Below the pieces are notes generated by a model. It did no database searches, was not told where the DNA came from, and worked only from the letters and a program-made list of their open reading frames with translations. Positions 1-6,991 of a stretch of 64,000 nt of DNA are shown here, in pieces. The position numbers and the translations under genes were made by a program. This DNA comes from Demequina maris (GTDB taxonomy: Bacteria; Actinomycetota; Actinomycetes; Actinomycetales; Demequinaceae), in the NCBI RefSeq assembly GCF_000971155.1, contig NZ_BBLX01000007.1:124001-188000 (forward strand), given 5' to 3'. Within the stretch, counting starts at the first letter, position 1; every line of letters begins with the position of its first letter.

Positions 1-1377
1 CCGCCACAGCACGCGCCACGGCGAGGCGCCCAGCGTCGCGGCGGCGGCGCGCAGGCGCGGGTCGATCGCGCGCGCCGCCGGCACCAGCGCGCGCACCATG
101 AGCGGCAGCGCCACCACCGCCTGCGCGATCGGCACGAGCCACCACGATCCGCGCAGATCGACCCCGAGCACGGACCGGTTCAGGGTGAGCAGCACGCCGA
201 GGCCCACCACCACCGCGGAGACGCCCAGCGGAAGCATGACGAGCGACTCGAGGACGGACGCGCGACGCGAGCGGCGCGCGACCAGCTGCGCCGTCACCAC
301 GCCCACCGCGGCGGCCATCGCGGTCGCGACGGTCGCGGTGAGCAGCGAGGTCACGGCGGCGTGCCAGAGCGGGGCGGACAGCGTCGAGCGCGCGGGCGGC
401 TCGCCAAGCAGCGCCGCGTAGTGGTCGAGCCCGTAGCCGTCGACGGTGCGCAGCGAGCGCTCGACGAGCGCGAGGCCCGGCAGAGTCAGGAGCAGCACCG
501 TCGGCGTCAGCGCCGCCGCGATGCCCCAGCGCTCCCGCCGACGCGGCGCCCGCGCCGTCTCGACCGCGGCCGGCGGACGCGGCGCCCGGGCACGCGCGCT
601 GACCCACAGCGCGATCGCGACGAACACGACCTGCACGAGCGCGAGCACCGCGGCGGCGCGGAGGTCGAGGAACTGGTTGACCTGCAGGTAGATCTCGGTC
701 TCGACGGTGCTCACGCGCGATCCGCCCAGGATCAGCACGAGCGCGAACGACGTGGAGCAGAACAGCAGGACCACCGCGGCAGCCGACGCGATCGCCGGCC
801 GCAGCGCCGGCAGGGTCACCCGCACGAAGGCCCGCGCGGGCGATGCGCCGAGGGTGCGGGCCGCATCGGCCATGCGTGGCGACAGCGACTCCCACGCGCC
901 GCCCACGATGCGCACCACCACCGAGATGTTGAAGAACACGAGCGCGAGCACGATCGCCGTCACGCTCTGGTCCAGGCCCCACGAGCCGAGCAGCCCCGAG
1001 CGGGAGAACAGCGCGGAGAAGGCGGCGGCGACCACGATCGTCGGCAGCACGAACGGCACGGTCACGAGGGCGCGCATCGTCCGGGCGCCGCGCCACGAGA
1101 ACCGTGACAGCGCCCACGCCGCGGGCAGGCCCAGCAGCAGCGAGCCGGCGGTGCCGGCCACCGCCAGCCCGACCGTCGTGGAGATCGCGTCGAGCGTGCG
1201 GGAGCGGGTGAGCACCTCGAGCGCGCCCGCGAGGTCGCCACCGCCCAGCCCGTCCTCGCCGAGCAGCCCCCGCACGATGACCGTGCCGGCGGGCCACAGG
1301 AAGAACAACCCTAGGAAGGCGACGGGCACGCCCGCGAGCACCCACCAGAGGCGGGCGCTCGCGGGCCAGGGCTTCAT
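1..1377 (-). CDS. thiP: Thiamine ABC transporter permease ThiP (C-terminus cut by window edge)
   Basis: Inner-membrane permease for thiamine/TPP import, working with the binding protein ThiB encoded just upstream and an ATPase (ThiQ) that probably lies beyond the left edge. The visible 459 codons hold two MetI-like permease halves, as in the fused two-domain ThiP/iron-permease family: many hydrophobic helices, and two EAA-type cytoplasmic loops with LGASP cores, one near residue 170 and one at the very end of the visible part. The start ATG lies 10 bases after the thiB stop, so the genes are almost certainly cotranscribed and under the same riboswitch. The substrate is inferred from ThiB and the riboswitch. 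Permeases of this family also carry iron or other substrates, so without that context the call would be weaker. Confidence 0.9.
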   Translation of the reverse strand, partial: MKPWPASARLWWVLAGVPVAFLGLFFLWPAGTVIVRGLLGEDGLGGGDLAGALEVLTRSRTLDAISTTVGLAVAGTAGSLLLGLPAAWALSRFSWRGARTMRALVTVPFVLPTIVVAAAFSALFSRSGLLGSWGLDQSVTAIVLALVFFNISVVVRIVGGAWESLSPRMADAARTLGASPARAFVRVTLPALRPAIASAAAVVLLFCSTSFALVLILGGSRVSTVETEIYLQVNQFLDLRAAAVLALVQVVFVAIALWVSARARAPRPPAAVETARAPRRRERWGIAAALTPTVLLLTLPGLALVERSLRTVDGYGLDHYAALLGEPPARSTLSAPLWHAAVTSLLTATVATAMAAAVGVVTAQLVARRSRRASVLESLVMLPLGVSAVVVGLGVLLTLNRSVLGVDLRGSWWLVPIAQAVVALPLMVRALVPAARAIDPRLRAAAATLGASPWRVLWR

Positions 1378-1387
1378 GAGGGTCGGC

Positions 1388-2467
1388 TCAGTCGAGGACC
1401 GTGGCGGTCCACTCGTCGATCCACTCGTCGCGGTGCGCGTCGATGTCCGCCGGGTCGACGGACAGCGGCGCGGCGGCGAGGGGCGCGAACTGCTCCCAGT
1501 CGGCCGGCACCACGGCCGCGGTCGAGACGGGGTAGACGTACATGTTCTCGGGGAGCGTCGACTGGAACTCGTCGGACAGCAGCCAGTCGACGACCGCCTG
1601 GGCGCCGGCCGGGTTCTCGGCGCCCTCGAGCACGCCCGCGTACTCGACCTGGCGGAAGCAGGTGTCGAGCATCGCCGCGGTCGTGGGGGCGCCGTCGATC
1701 ACCTCGTACGGCGGGGACGAGGCGTAGCTGAGGACGATGGGGTAGTCGCCGCCGTAGTTGGGCGCGGAGAAGTCCGTGAAGTAGGTGTCCGACCACGACG
1801 CGGTGACGCGCACGTCGTTGTCGCGCATCGCCGCCCACCACTCGGTCCACGCGTCGCCCTTCGCGGCGATGGTCGCGAGCAGGAACGCGAGGCCGGGGGA
1901 GGACGTCGCGGGGTTCGTGACGGAGACCATGCCGGCGTACGCGGGGTCGGTGAGGTCGTCGAGCGTGGGCGCGCCGTCGGGGAAGGCCGCGAGGTCGTAG
2001 TTGAGGCACACGTCGGAGAAGTCCACGGCCGTGAGCAGGTCCTCGGCGCCGGGCACCGCGTACGCCGCCGCATCGTCCGTCGCCGGCACGTCGGGGGCGT
2101 AGGCGGCGAGCACGCCGTTGTCGACCGCGCGCGACGCGAAGGTGTTGTCGATGCCGTAGACGGCGTCGCCGAGCGGCGCGTCCTTGGTGAGGACCAGCTG
2201 GTTGACCAGCGTGCCGGCGTCGCCGGGCTGCACGAGCTCGACGTCGATGCCGGACTCGGCCTCGAAGGCCGCCAGCACGTCCTCCGGCACCGCGAAGCTG
2301 TCGTGGGTCACGAGGCGGACGGTGCCGCTCGCCGCGGGGGACGATGCGGCGGTCGCCTCGGCGTCGGCGGTGGACGATGCGGCGGGCTCGCTCGCGGACG
2401 AGCAGGCGGCGAGCAGCAGCGTGGACATGGCGGCGGCCGTGACGGCCGCTGTGCGCGTGAGGCGCAT
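1388..2467 (-). CDS. thiB: Thiamine-binding lipoprotein ThiB
   Basis: Extracytoplasmic substrate-binding protein that delivers thiamine or its phosphates to ThiP. The 359-residue product starts with a lipoprotein signal peptide ending in the lipobox LLAAC (Cys about residue 22), then a Ser/Ala/Thr-rich linker to about residue 47, then a type-2 periplasmic-binding fold. The phrases VRLVTHDSF near the start and DAVYGIDNTF further on are typical of thiamine-binding proteins. The ATG is preceded by GGGAGG four bases upstream, and this Shine-Dalgarno can be sequestered by a hairpin downstream of the TPP riboswitch. It is first in the thi operon; only thiP of the rest is visible. Confidence 0.95.
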   Translation of the reverse strand: MRLTRTAAVTAAAMSTLLLAACSSASEPAASSTADAEATAASSPAASGTVRLVTHDSFAVPEDVLAAFEAESGIDVELVQPGDAGTLVNQLVLTKDAPLGDAVYGIDNTFASRAVDNGVLAAYAPDVPATDDAAAYAVPGAEDLLTAVDFSDVCLNYDLAAFPDGAPTLDDLTDPAYAGMVSVTNPATSSPGLAFLLATIAAKGDAWTEWWAAMRDNDVRVTASWSDTYFTDFSAPNYGGDYPIVLSYASSPPYEVIDGAPTTAAMLDTCFRQVEYAGVLEGAENPAGAQAVVDWLLSDEFQSTLPENMYVYPVSTAAVVPADWEQFAPLAAAPLSVDPADIDAHRDEWIDEWTATVLD

Positions 2468-2471
2468 GTTT

Positions 2472-2488
2472 CCTCCCGGAATAGGAGG
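2472..2488 (-). promoter_or_regulatory. Hairpin that sequesters the thiB Shine-Dalgarno
   Basis: Read on the minus strand, CCTCCT (2488-2483) can pair with GGGAGG (2477-2472), the thiB ribosome binding site, across the five-base loop ATTCC. The stem has five Watson-Crick pairs and one G-U pair. It lies directly between the TPP aptamer and the start codon, so it is the natural expression platform for translational control. That role is inferred from geometry. Confidence 0.65.
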
Positions 2489-2499
2489 GGACGAGACTC

Positions 2500-2602
2500 G
2501 ACTCCCTACGCCGGTGCGAGCCGGATCAGGTTCGAGGGTCTGCGGCGTTCCGCACTCTCAGCGCCCTGGCCCCGGTGTCCCGGGAAGCGCTCCCCTGTCG
2601 TG
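2500..2602 (-). promoter_or_regulatory. TPP riboswitch (THI element)
   Basis: On the minus strand the leader of thiB carries the conserved blocks of the thiamine pyrophosphate aptamer in order: a 5' stem with CAGGGGAGC, then GGCGCTGAGAG, then GAACCTGATCCGG, then GCACCGGCGTAGGGA. These are the pyrimidine-sensor and pyrophosphate-sensor signatures of the family. Binding of TPP would switch off thiamine import. Because the Shine-Dalgarno can be masked by the hairpin that follows and no U-tract terminator is visible, control is probably at translation initiation. Confidence 0.95.
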
Positions 2603-2609
2603 TCCGGCC

Positions 2610-2615
2610 AGGATA
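2610..2615 (-). promoter_or_regulatory. -10 box of the thiB-thiP transcript
   Basis: TATCCT on the minus strand fits the actinobacterial TAnnnT -10 pattern and would start transcription a few bases before the 5' stem of the TPP aptamer. No TTGACA-like -35 is visible at the usual distance, which is common in this window. Confidence 0.5.
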
Positions 2616-2641
2616 GCGCGGGAGTCGAGCCATCCGTTCCG

Positions 2642-4768
2642 TCAGCGACGGACTGCGGTCGTGCCGATCACCGCCGGACGGGGCGCGTACCCGGCACGGT
2701 GGCCCGTGACCTTCACCGTGAGCCGGTGCCCCGCATCGGCCTTCTTCGCGGTGTAGGAGCGGCCGGTCGCGCCGGCGATCGCCTTGCCGTCGCGGCGCCA
2801 CTGGTAGCTGTACCGGGACGCGGCGACGTCGAAGGTGGGCTTCTTCACGGTGACGGTCGACCCGACGCGGGCGGTGGAGGGGAGCGGCGTGTACGCGTAG
2901 TCGCCCATCCAGCCCAGCACCGTGGCTGCGGGTGCCGTGCGCCTGGCGGTCGCGAAGCCAGGCTTGCTCGCCGTGACCGTGACGGTGACCTTGTGGCCCA
3001 CATCCTTATGGCGGAGCGTGAAGGTCTTCCGCGTGGCGCCGGTGATCCTCTTCCCGTCCCGCTTCCACTGGTACGTGAACGTGGTGCCCTCGGGGAAGCC
3101 CGTGGTTGCCGCTGTACGGGTGAAGCCCTCGACCGACGAGCCGGTGGCTTTCGCCGTGGCGGTCGCGGGGAAACGCCCGCCGGTGACGAGGACCGTGGTG
3201 GAAGTCGCGGTGGACGGGGTGAAGTACTTGACCGCACCGGTGACCTTGACGGCGATGCGGTGGCCCGCATCGGCCGCGGTGGGGGTGTAGGTCGCGTCCT
3301 CGGCGCCGTCGATGTACAGGCCGTCGCGGATCCAGCGGTACGTGAAGGACGCGGGGGTGGGCACCCAGCCGGAGAGGTCGACGGACCATGTCGAGCCCAC
3401 CGTGGTGGATCCGACCACGGTCGGGCGAGGCGAGGCGAGGAACGGGCAGAGGACCTCGCTGTCCGTTCTGGCCGTGTGCTCGATGACATGCCCCGTGAAC
3501 GTCGCATCCGCGTTGGCGAACGAGACGAAGTAGTCGACGTTCGGCTGCGTCCACATGTACTTGCCGTCGAGTATCGCGACCAGGGGCTCGTTGTTCCCGC
3601 GGGTCAGCGTCGTGGACGACCCGTCCCGGTCGAGCGGCGCCGTGATCTCATGAAGCGTGCACACCGCGACGTCCGGCAGGTGGACGGTCTGCCCCGTCGC
3701 GGTCACGGACGCGACGTCCGCGAGCGGGCGCAGGTCCGCGATCGCATTCTTCGAGAGGTCGACGGAGGTGAGCCCCGCGAGCCCGGCGAGGGGTGACACG
3801 TCCGTGATCGCGGCATCGCTCGCGCGCAGGACCTCGAGGCCCGAGAAGCTGGCGAGCGGGGCGAGCGACGCGACCTCGGTGTCGTCGATCCACAGCGCTC
3901 GCACGGGCGAGCCGGACAGGGGTGCGAGGTCCGTGACCGCGGTGCCGGTCAGCGTGAGGGTGTCGAGCGCGTCCGCACCCGCGAGCCAGGCCACGTCTGC
4001 GGCCTGCGAGTAGGACAGGTCCACGCTGCGCAGGGCGGTGAGAGCGGCCAGGGCGTCCCAATCCGTCAGCGCCGTGGCGCTGCGCAGCGACAGCGTCTCG
4101 AGGCCGGTCGCCGTCGCGAGCGGGCCGAGGGAGGCGCCGCCGCCCACCGGGTACAGCGTCAGTGCGGTGAGGTCGGGCATCGCGGCGACGAAGCCGAGGT
4201 CCGCGATGCGGGCGATGCTCGCGTTCACTTGGAGGCTGGTGAGACGGGTCGCCTTCGCCAGGGCGGCGGTGTCGGCGCGCAGGAAGGACAGGCGCAGCGA
4301 CCTGAGCGACGGGAGCGTCACCAGCGGGTCGAGGTCGAAGTCGCCGCGGCTGATGTTGTCGAGGCCCCGCTGCGTCCCGAAGTCGACCGTCGTGAGGTGG
4401 TCGAGCGAGGCAAGCGGGGTCAGGAGGCCCGCGAGCTGGTCGGCGACGGGTGCCGCACTCGCGGCCGTGTCGACGTCGAAGGTTCCGCCACGCAGGGTGA
4501 GCGAGGTGAGACCGGTCGCGGTCTCGAGGCCCGCGAGGGAGGTGAGGTCGAGCCCGGAGCACGCCAGGGTCTCGAGGGACGCCATGCCGGCCGTCGTGAG
4601 CGCGTCGCCGGCCGCGAGGCCGAGCGTCGACCGCACGCACGCGGCGAGGTCCGCGTCGCCGAAGGCGACCTCGTCCTCCGCCCCCGCGGGGGCGAGCCCG
4701 GCCGTCACCGCGACGAGCGCGGCGGCAGATGCGGCGGAAAAACGTGCGACGATGCGCGGCAGTGCCAC
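2642..4768 (-). CDS. Secreted leucine-rich-repeat protein with C-terminal Ig-like repeats
   Basis: A 708-residue exported protein of unknown target. An N-terminal signal peptide ends near residue 30 (GLAPAGA). Residues about 60-370 form internalin-like leucine-rich repeats (units such as LTSLAGLETATGLTSL and ITDVSPLAGLAGLTSVDLSK). The C-terminal third holds three Ig-like units of about 85-90 residues, each with Y(Q/R)W+RDG, a GA.....T phrase and DAGH+.(A/T)VKVTG. LRR plus Ig-like domains usually mean adhesion or glycan/protein binding at the cell surface. I see no LPXTG or transmembrane anchor, so it may be released or held non-covalently. Start is GTG with GGGGGTC upstream; a TTGACA-type promoter lies 67-95 bases before it. 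A stranded copy of the last Ig-like unit lies just upstream at 4870-5040. Confidence 0.85.
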   Translation of the reverse strand: MALPRIVARFSAASAAALVAVTAGLAPAGAEDEVAFGDADLAACVRSTLGLAAGDALTTAGMASLETLACSGLDLTSLAGLETATGLTSLTLRGGTFDVDTAASAAPVADQLAGLLTPLASLDHLTTVDFGTQRGLDNISRGDFDLDPLVTLPSLRSLRLSFLRADTAALAKATRLTSLQVNASIARIADLGFVAAMPDLTALTLYPVGGGASLGPLATATGLETLSLRSATALTDWDALAALTALRSVDLSYSQAADVAWLAGADALDTLTLTGTAVTDLAPLSGSPVRALWIDDTEVASLAPLASFSGLEVLRASDAAITDVSPLAGLAGLTSVDLSKNAIADLRPLADVASVTATGQTVHLPDVAVCTLHEITAPLDRDGSSTTLTRGNNEPLVAILDGKYMWTQPNVDYFVSFANADATFTGHVIEHTARTDSEVLCPFLASPRPTVVGSTTVGSTWSVDLSGWVPTPASFTYRWIRDGLYIDGAEDATYTPTAADAGHRIAVKVTGAVKYFTPSTATSTTVLVTGGRFPATATAKATGSSVEGFTRTAATTGFPEGTTFTYQWKRDGKRITGATRKTFTLRHKDVGHKVTVTVTASKPGFATARRTAPAATVLGWMGDYAYTPLPSTARVGSTVTVKKPTFDVAASRYSYQWRRDGKAIAGATGRSYTAKKADAGHRLTVKVTGHRAGYAPRPAVIGTTAVRR

Positions 4769-4834
4769 GGAGACCCCCAGGTGGTGCGAGCGGCGCGGCG
4801 CCTGGCTCGAGGCATCGTGCGATCGCGTGGCCGC

Positions 4835-4863
4835 ATCGTCCCGCCGCTGTCACTCCGTGTCAA
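4835..4863 (-). promoter_or_regulatory. Sigma-70-type promoter of the LRR gene
   Basis: On the minus strand TTGACA (4863-4858) is followed after 17 bases by GACGAT (4840-4835), a weak -10. That -10 lies inside one copy (4832-4841) of the over-represented 10-mer GGACGATGCG. The predicted 5' leader is about 60 bases. The perfect -35 makes the call reasonable despite the weak -10. Confidence 0.45.
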
Positions 4864-4869
4864 GAGGCG

Positions 4870-5040
4870 TCAGCCGCGAACGGTCGCCGCGGCCAAGGTA
4901 CGTCGGGCGGGCGACAGGTCCCAGCGCTTCGCGGTGAGCCGGACGGTGAGCCGGTGGCCCGCATCGGCCCGTGTGGCACGGTAGGTCTTGACAGTCGCTC
5001 CCGCGATCGTTGCGGCGGAGACCCTGGCCCGGCCTCGCAT
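4870..5040 (-). pseudogene. Orphan fragment of an Ig-like repeat, matching the tail of the neighbouring LRR protein
   Basis: A 56-codon open frame whose last 46 residues (TIAGATVKTY, then ATRADAGHRLTVRLTA, ending AAATVRG) clearly match the final Ig-like unit of the LRR protein (AIAGATGRSY, then DAGHRLTVKVTG, ending TAVRR). The first half of the Ig unit, with the YQW+RDG strand, is missing and replaced by a short unrelated start. The ATG sits two bases after the stop of the DUF2510 gene, so it could be translated by coupling as a small protein. It has no signal peptide and only half a domain, so the simplest reading is the 3' remnant of a duplicated or replaced LRR/Ig gene. Confidence 0.65.
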
Positions 5041-5042
5041 CG

Positions 5043-5894
5043 TCACTCGAGCTCGAGGGAGTTGAGCACCGCCTCCACGTCCTCGATCCCGGAGCCGAGG
5101 TCGTCCGAGCCGGACGAGTACACGAGCACCTGGCGCTCGCCGTCGACCACCACGCCGACCGCGTCGCTTGCGATGAGGTCGTAGATGGGGAACTCGTACT
5201 CGGCGACGTAGCCCGTGAGGCCCGACACCGTGCGCACGTCGCCCTGCGCGGTGGTCGTGACGTCCTCGAAGCCCGCCGTCGCGGAGGAGATGAACCCGGT
5301 CGTCTCGACGCGCGCGGTGCTCGGACCACCCGCGTCGGCGATGCTCACGACCATCAGCACCACGCCGCCGTCCTCGACGGTCCCGGCGGTGAGCCAGGCG
5401 CCGTCGACGCGGAGGTCGAGGTCGAGCGGGCCGGCCATCTGGTCCTCCATCGCGGAGACGCCGATGATGTCGGTGACGTCGTCCCACTCGGGGTCCACGC
5501 TGATGGTGCCGTCTCCGGCGAGGATCGGATGCGAGGTCCAGCCGTCGCCCGGCGTCGCGGTGAGCTCGCGTGCGTTCGACTTTGCCGCCTCGGTGATGAG
5601 GGGCGTGGCCATCCCGATCACGCCGCCGATCAGCCCGAGCAGCACGATCGTGCCCGCGACCGACGCGGCAATGATCGGGCCTACCCGGGGCTGCCAGCGC
5701 CTCGGCTGCTGCTGCTCCTGCACCGCGGGGTCGATCGCCCGGTGGGTGCCCCACTCGCGACCGTCCCAGTAGCGCTTGTGCCCGACCTGCTCCGGGTCGG
5801 GGTACCAGCCCGCCGGCGGCAGCTCGGGCGTCGGTGCGGCGGCCGAGGGCGCCGCGAACCCGTCGGTGCCCTGTGCGTGCTGCTGCTCGGTCAT
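5043..5894 (-). CDS. DUF2510 membrane-anchored protein
   Basis: A 283-residue protein of unknown function. Near residues 25-50 it has the DUF2510 signature (PAGWYPDP, RYWDG, EWGTH), common in small actinobacterial membrane proteins. A single transmembrane helix follows (about residues 73-95, VGPIIAASVAGTIVLLGLIGG), then an extracytoplasmic domain of about 190 residues rich in acidic and beta-prone sequence. I chose the ATG at 5894 because AGGGGGA precedes it; in-frame starts further up lack a binding site. A TAGACT -10-like box at 5932-5927 would give a leader of about 30 bases. No functional partner is evident. Confidence 0.8.
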   Translation of the reverse strand: MTEQQHAQGTDGFAAPSAAAPTPELPPAGWYPDPEQVGHKRYWDGREWGTHRAIDPAVQEQQQPRRWQPRVGPIIAASVAGTIVLLGLIGGVIGMATPLITEAAKSNARELTATPGDGWTSHPILAGDGTISVDPEWDDVTDIIGVSAMEDQMAGPLDLDLRVDGAWLTAGTVEDGGVVLMVVSIADAGGPSTARVETTGFISSATAGFEDVTTTAQGDVRTVSGLTGYVAEYEFPIYDLIASDAVGVVVDGERQVLVYSSGSDDLGSGIEDVEAVLNSLELE

Positions 5895-5985
5895 CGTTCC
5901 CCCTGGTGCTCCGGCGTTTCCGGGGGAGTCTAGGGGAGATGCGAGGCCCGATGGCACGGTGTGACACGAGCCACAGGCGCGCGTG

Positions 5986-6558
5986 TCAGACGTCGATGCG
6001 GTGGAAGTTCTGGAAGCTCTTCGAGGCGGTCGGGCCGCGCTGGCCGCGGTAGCGCGAGCCGTACTTGTCCGACCCGTACGGGTGCTCCGCGGGGGAGGAC
6101 AGCCGGAAGAAGCACAGCTGGCCGATCTTCATCCCCGGCCACAGGTTGATCGGCAGCGTCGCGGTGTTCGACAGCTCGAGCGTGACGTTGCCCTCGAAGC
6201 CCGGGTCGATGAAGCCGGCGGTCGAGTGCGTGAGCAGGCCCAGGCGGCCCAGCGAGGACTTGCCTTCGAGGCGTGCGGCGATGTCGTCGGGCAGGGTGAC
6301 CGACTCGTAGGTCGAGCCGAGCACGAACTCCCCGGGGTGCAGCACGAAGGGCCCGTCGCTGATGTCGACGAGGCGCGTGAGCTCGGGCTGCTCCGCGGCG
6401 GGGTCGATCGCCGCGTACTTGTGGTTGTCGAATACGCGGAAGTAGCGGTCGAGGCGCACGTCCACGGAGGAGGGCTGGATCATCTCGGGGTCCCACGGGT
6501 CGAGGGCGACCCTGCCCGACGTGATCTCAGCGCGGATGTCCCGGTCCGAGAGAAGCAT
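5986..6558 (-). CDS. dcd: dCTP deaminase
   Basis: Pyrimidine nucleotide enzyme that deaminates dCTP to make the dUTP/dUMP precursor of thymidylate. Actinobacterial members are often bifunctional and also hydrolyse dUTP to dUMP; I cannot tell which from sequence alone. The 190-residue length is normal. Family motifs are visible: MLLSDRDI at the N-terminus, [26 protein letters not shown], and IDPGFEGN with the catalytic Glu region. I chose the ATG beginning MLLSD over an in-frame TTG nine bases upstream because it fits the family and lies seven bases after a -10 box, as a leaderless start would. Confidence 0.97.
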   Translation of the reverse strand: MLLSDRDIRAEITSGRVALDPWDPEMIQPSSVDVRLDRYFRVFDNHKYAAIDPAAEQPELTRLVDISDGPFVLHPGEFVLGSTYESVTLPDDIAARLEGKSSLGRLGLLTHSTAGFIDPGFEGNVTLELSNTATLPINLWPGMKIGQLCFFRLSSPAEHPYGSDKYGSRYRGQRGPTASKSFQNFHRIDV

Positions 6559-6571
6559 GAGGCCCAACCTA
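6559..6571 (-). promoter_or_regulatory. Leaderless-type promoter of dcd
   Basis: On the minus strand TAGGTT (6571-6566) lies seven bases before the dcd ATG, placing the predicted transcription start at or next to the first codon. No Shine-Dalgarno is present. Confidence 0.6.
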
Positions 6572-6591
6572 GTGGGCGGTGCGTGCCGCGG

Positions 6592-6876
6592 CTACTCCCC
6601 GCCGAGCCTGCGGCGTCGTTCCTGCTCGTTGAGCCACACCCGGTAGGCCGGGTCGTCGTCGGGCGCGAGCGGAGCGGGCGGCATTGGGCGCTCCGTCGAT
6701 CCGCCGAGCAGGCGCAGCAGGATCCACGCGCCGGCACCCACCCACGGCACCAGCAGGATGATGAGGATCCACGCCGCCTTGGGGAGGTGCTGCGGATGGT
6801 CGGACGGGTGCTGCACCACGTCCGCGAGCGCGTAGACGGTCATCGCGATGTAGATCAGCAGCGGCAGCAGGCGCAT
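6592..6876 (-). CDS. Small PLDc_N-domain membrane protein
   Basis: A 94-residue protein with two hydrophobic helices (about residues 3-20, and 33-55 with the PWVGAGAW core) matching the phospholipase D N-terminal (PLDc_N) domain. Its charged C-terminus contains PDDDPAYRVWLNEQ. Stand-alone PLDc_N proteins are common in actinobacteria and have no established enzymatic function. A clear paralogue sits at 33146-33439 with the same two helices and the same APDDDP tail. The start is the ATG six bases after a TACATT -10 box. Confidence 0.85.
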   Translation of the reverse strand: MRLLPLLIYIAMTVYALADVVQHPSDHPQHLPKAAWILIILLVPWVGAGAWILLRLLGGSTERPMPPAPLAPDDDPAYRVWLNEQERRRRLGGE

Positions 6877-6888
6877 GACCGGAATGTA
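6877..6888 (-). promoter_or_regulatory. Leaderless-type promoter of the PLDc_N gene
   Basis: TACATT (6888-6883, minus strand) is separated from the ATG by six bases; no ribosome binding site is visible. Confidence 0.55.
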
Positions 6889-6932
6889 GCGGTCCGGTGC
6901 GTCTTCCGCCAGGTAGATCGATGGTCTGGACG

Positions 6933-6983
6933 CGGATACGCCCCGATGCGCGACCCGTGAGGGCGGCGGATCGGGGCGTACCG
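6933..6983 (-). terminator. Hairpin downstream of the flotillin gene
   Basis: An 11-base perfect stem (TACGCCCCGAT with ATCGGGGCGTA), extended by three more pairs across a bulged A, encloses a 22-base loop nine bases past the flotillin stop. There is no U-tract, as usual for terminators in high-G+C bacteria. Confidence 0.6.
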
Positions 6984-6991
6984 GAGGGGGG

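Noticed and set aside
361..1107. Small plus-strand frames inside the thiP region
   Set aside because: They are Arg/Glu/His-rich shadows of the thiP permease, which has clear helices and two EAA loops on the minus strand.
707..3796. Very long open frames antisense to real genes (for example here and at 7518-11582, 40935-45329 and 58747-61764)
   Set aside because: High G+C removes stop codons from other frames. These frames read as Arg/Gly/His-rich strings without domain motifs, while the opposite strand encodes recognised proteins with third-position G/C bias.
6933..6983. The palindrome as an operator for the PLDc_N gene
   Set aside because: It lies just past the flotillin stop, has a long loop and a G+C-rich stem, and is well upstream of the PLDc_N -10, so termination is simpler.
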